From Thermoflexus sp. (GTDB taxonomy: Bacteria > Chloroflexota > Anaerolineae > B4-G1 > DUEL01): a stretch of DNA of 11,580 nucleotides. The notes beneath the pieces were generated by a model. The model had not been told where the DNA came from. It saw only the letters and a program-made list of their open reading frames with translations, and did not search any database. The position numbers were made by a program, and so were the translations under genes. The stretch spans positions 1 to 11,580 of the forward strand of contig JAPYWT010000032.1 of NCBI GenBank assembly GCA_028276215.1, given 5' to 3'. Below are positions 11,501 to 11,580 of the stretch, piece by piece (position 1 is the first letter of the stretch; every line of letters begins with the position of its first letter).

Positions 11501-11580
11501 CTCACACAAGGACGCAAAGATTTTCTTTATATTTCTCACACAAAGACACAGAGGCACAAAGATTTTCTTGTATTTTCTCA
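11501..11580 (+). repeat. Direct tandem of octamer-type repeat arms, running off the window
   Basis: CTCACACAAGGACGCAAAGA (11501-11520) is an arm lacking one octamer. A full-length arm follows at 11535-11562, differing by one base from the 28-base arm elsewhere. CTCA at 11577-11580 begins a third unit cut by the window edge. Each is followed by a T-rich spacer (TTTTCTTTATATTT and a similar one). Here the arms are direct repeats with no inverted partner visible. Confidence 0.85.

Overview
The window is a GC-rich, densely packed stretch of bacterial chromosome, mostly core metabolic and translation-related genes. Protein flavour, GC-biased codon use and the many short intergenic repeats suggest a Chloroflexota (Anaerolineae-like) organism. 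That is inference from general familiarity; no marker here proves it. I see no rRNA, tRNA, CRISPR array, transposase, phage gene or defence island.

Layout, left to right. (1) Minus strand, 1-1543: a multi-spanning membrane protein resembling proton-pumping NuoL/M/N or Mrp antiporter subunits, cut by the left edge. (2) 1544-1727: a divergent promoter region with a perfect hairpin between the two promoters. (3) Plus strand, 1728-4318: a likely three-gene operon of RNA 2'-phosphotransferase (kptA), nicotinate phosphoribosyltransferase (pncB, overlapping kptA by 4 bases) and an OsmC-family protein, closed by a strong intrinsic terminator that abuts the convergent rsmD. (4) Minus strand, 8006-4354, in transcription order: a small unknown helical protein, a nitrilase-superfamily amidohydrolase, an RluB-type pseudouridine synthase, cytidylate kinase (cmk) and RsmD (16S rRNA methyltransferase). 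(5) Plus strand, 8098-8571: an unknown four-helix membrane protein with its own promoter. (6) Minus strand, 11435-8559: greA overlapping a class III aminotransferase by one base, then a DegV-family lipid-binding protein.

The coding content is ordinary housekeeping. The unusual part is what lies between the genes. Much of the non-coding DNA is made of short repeats from at least four families: (a) heptamer tandem arrays with unit CGTRAAA in three intergenic gaps; (b) a second heptamer array, GCGATNN, whose last unit carries the rluB start codon; (c) elements built from three copies of an octamer like CACAAAGR, as single arms, direct tandems, or inverted pairs forming long hairpins, including three near-identical hairpins in a row at 7326-7556; (d) hairpins bounded by GTAG and CTAC, resembling REP/BIME elements. 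A further hairpin spans the aminotransferase stop codon. Repeats form the C-terminus or stop codon of four genes, one start codon, and probably part of one promoter and two ribosome binding sites.

Functionally, kptA consumes NAD+ and releases nicotinamide while pncB feeds the NAD+ salvage pathway, so their coupling makes biochemical sense. The rluB-cmk-rsmD group joins rRNA modification with CMP phosphorylation. I found no convincing undescribed multi-gene system. The repeat ecology and the kptA-pncB coupling are the observations most worth following.
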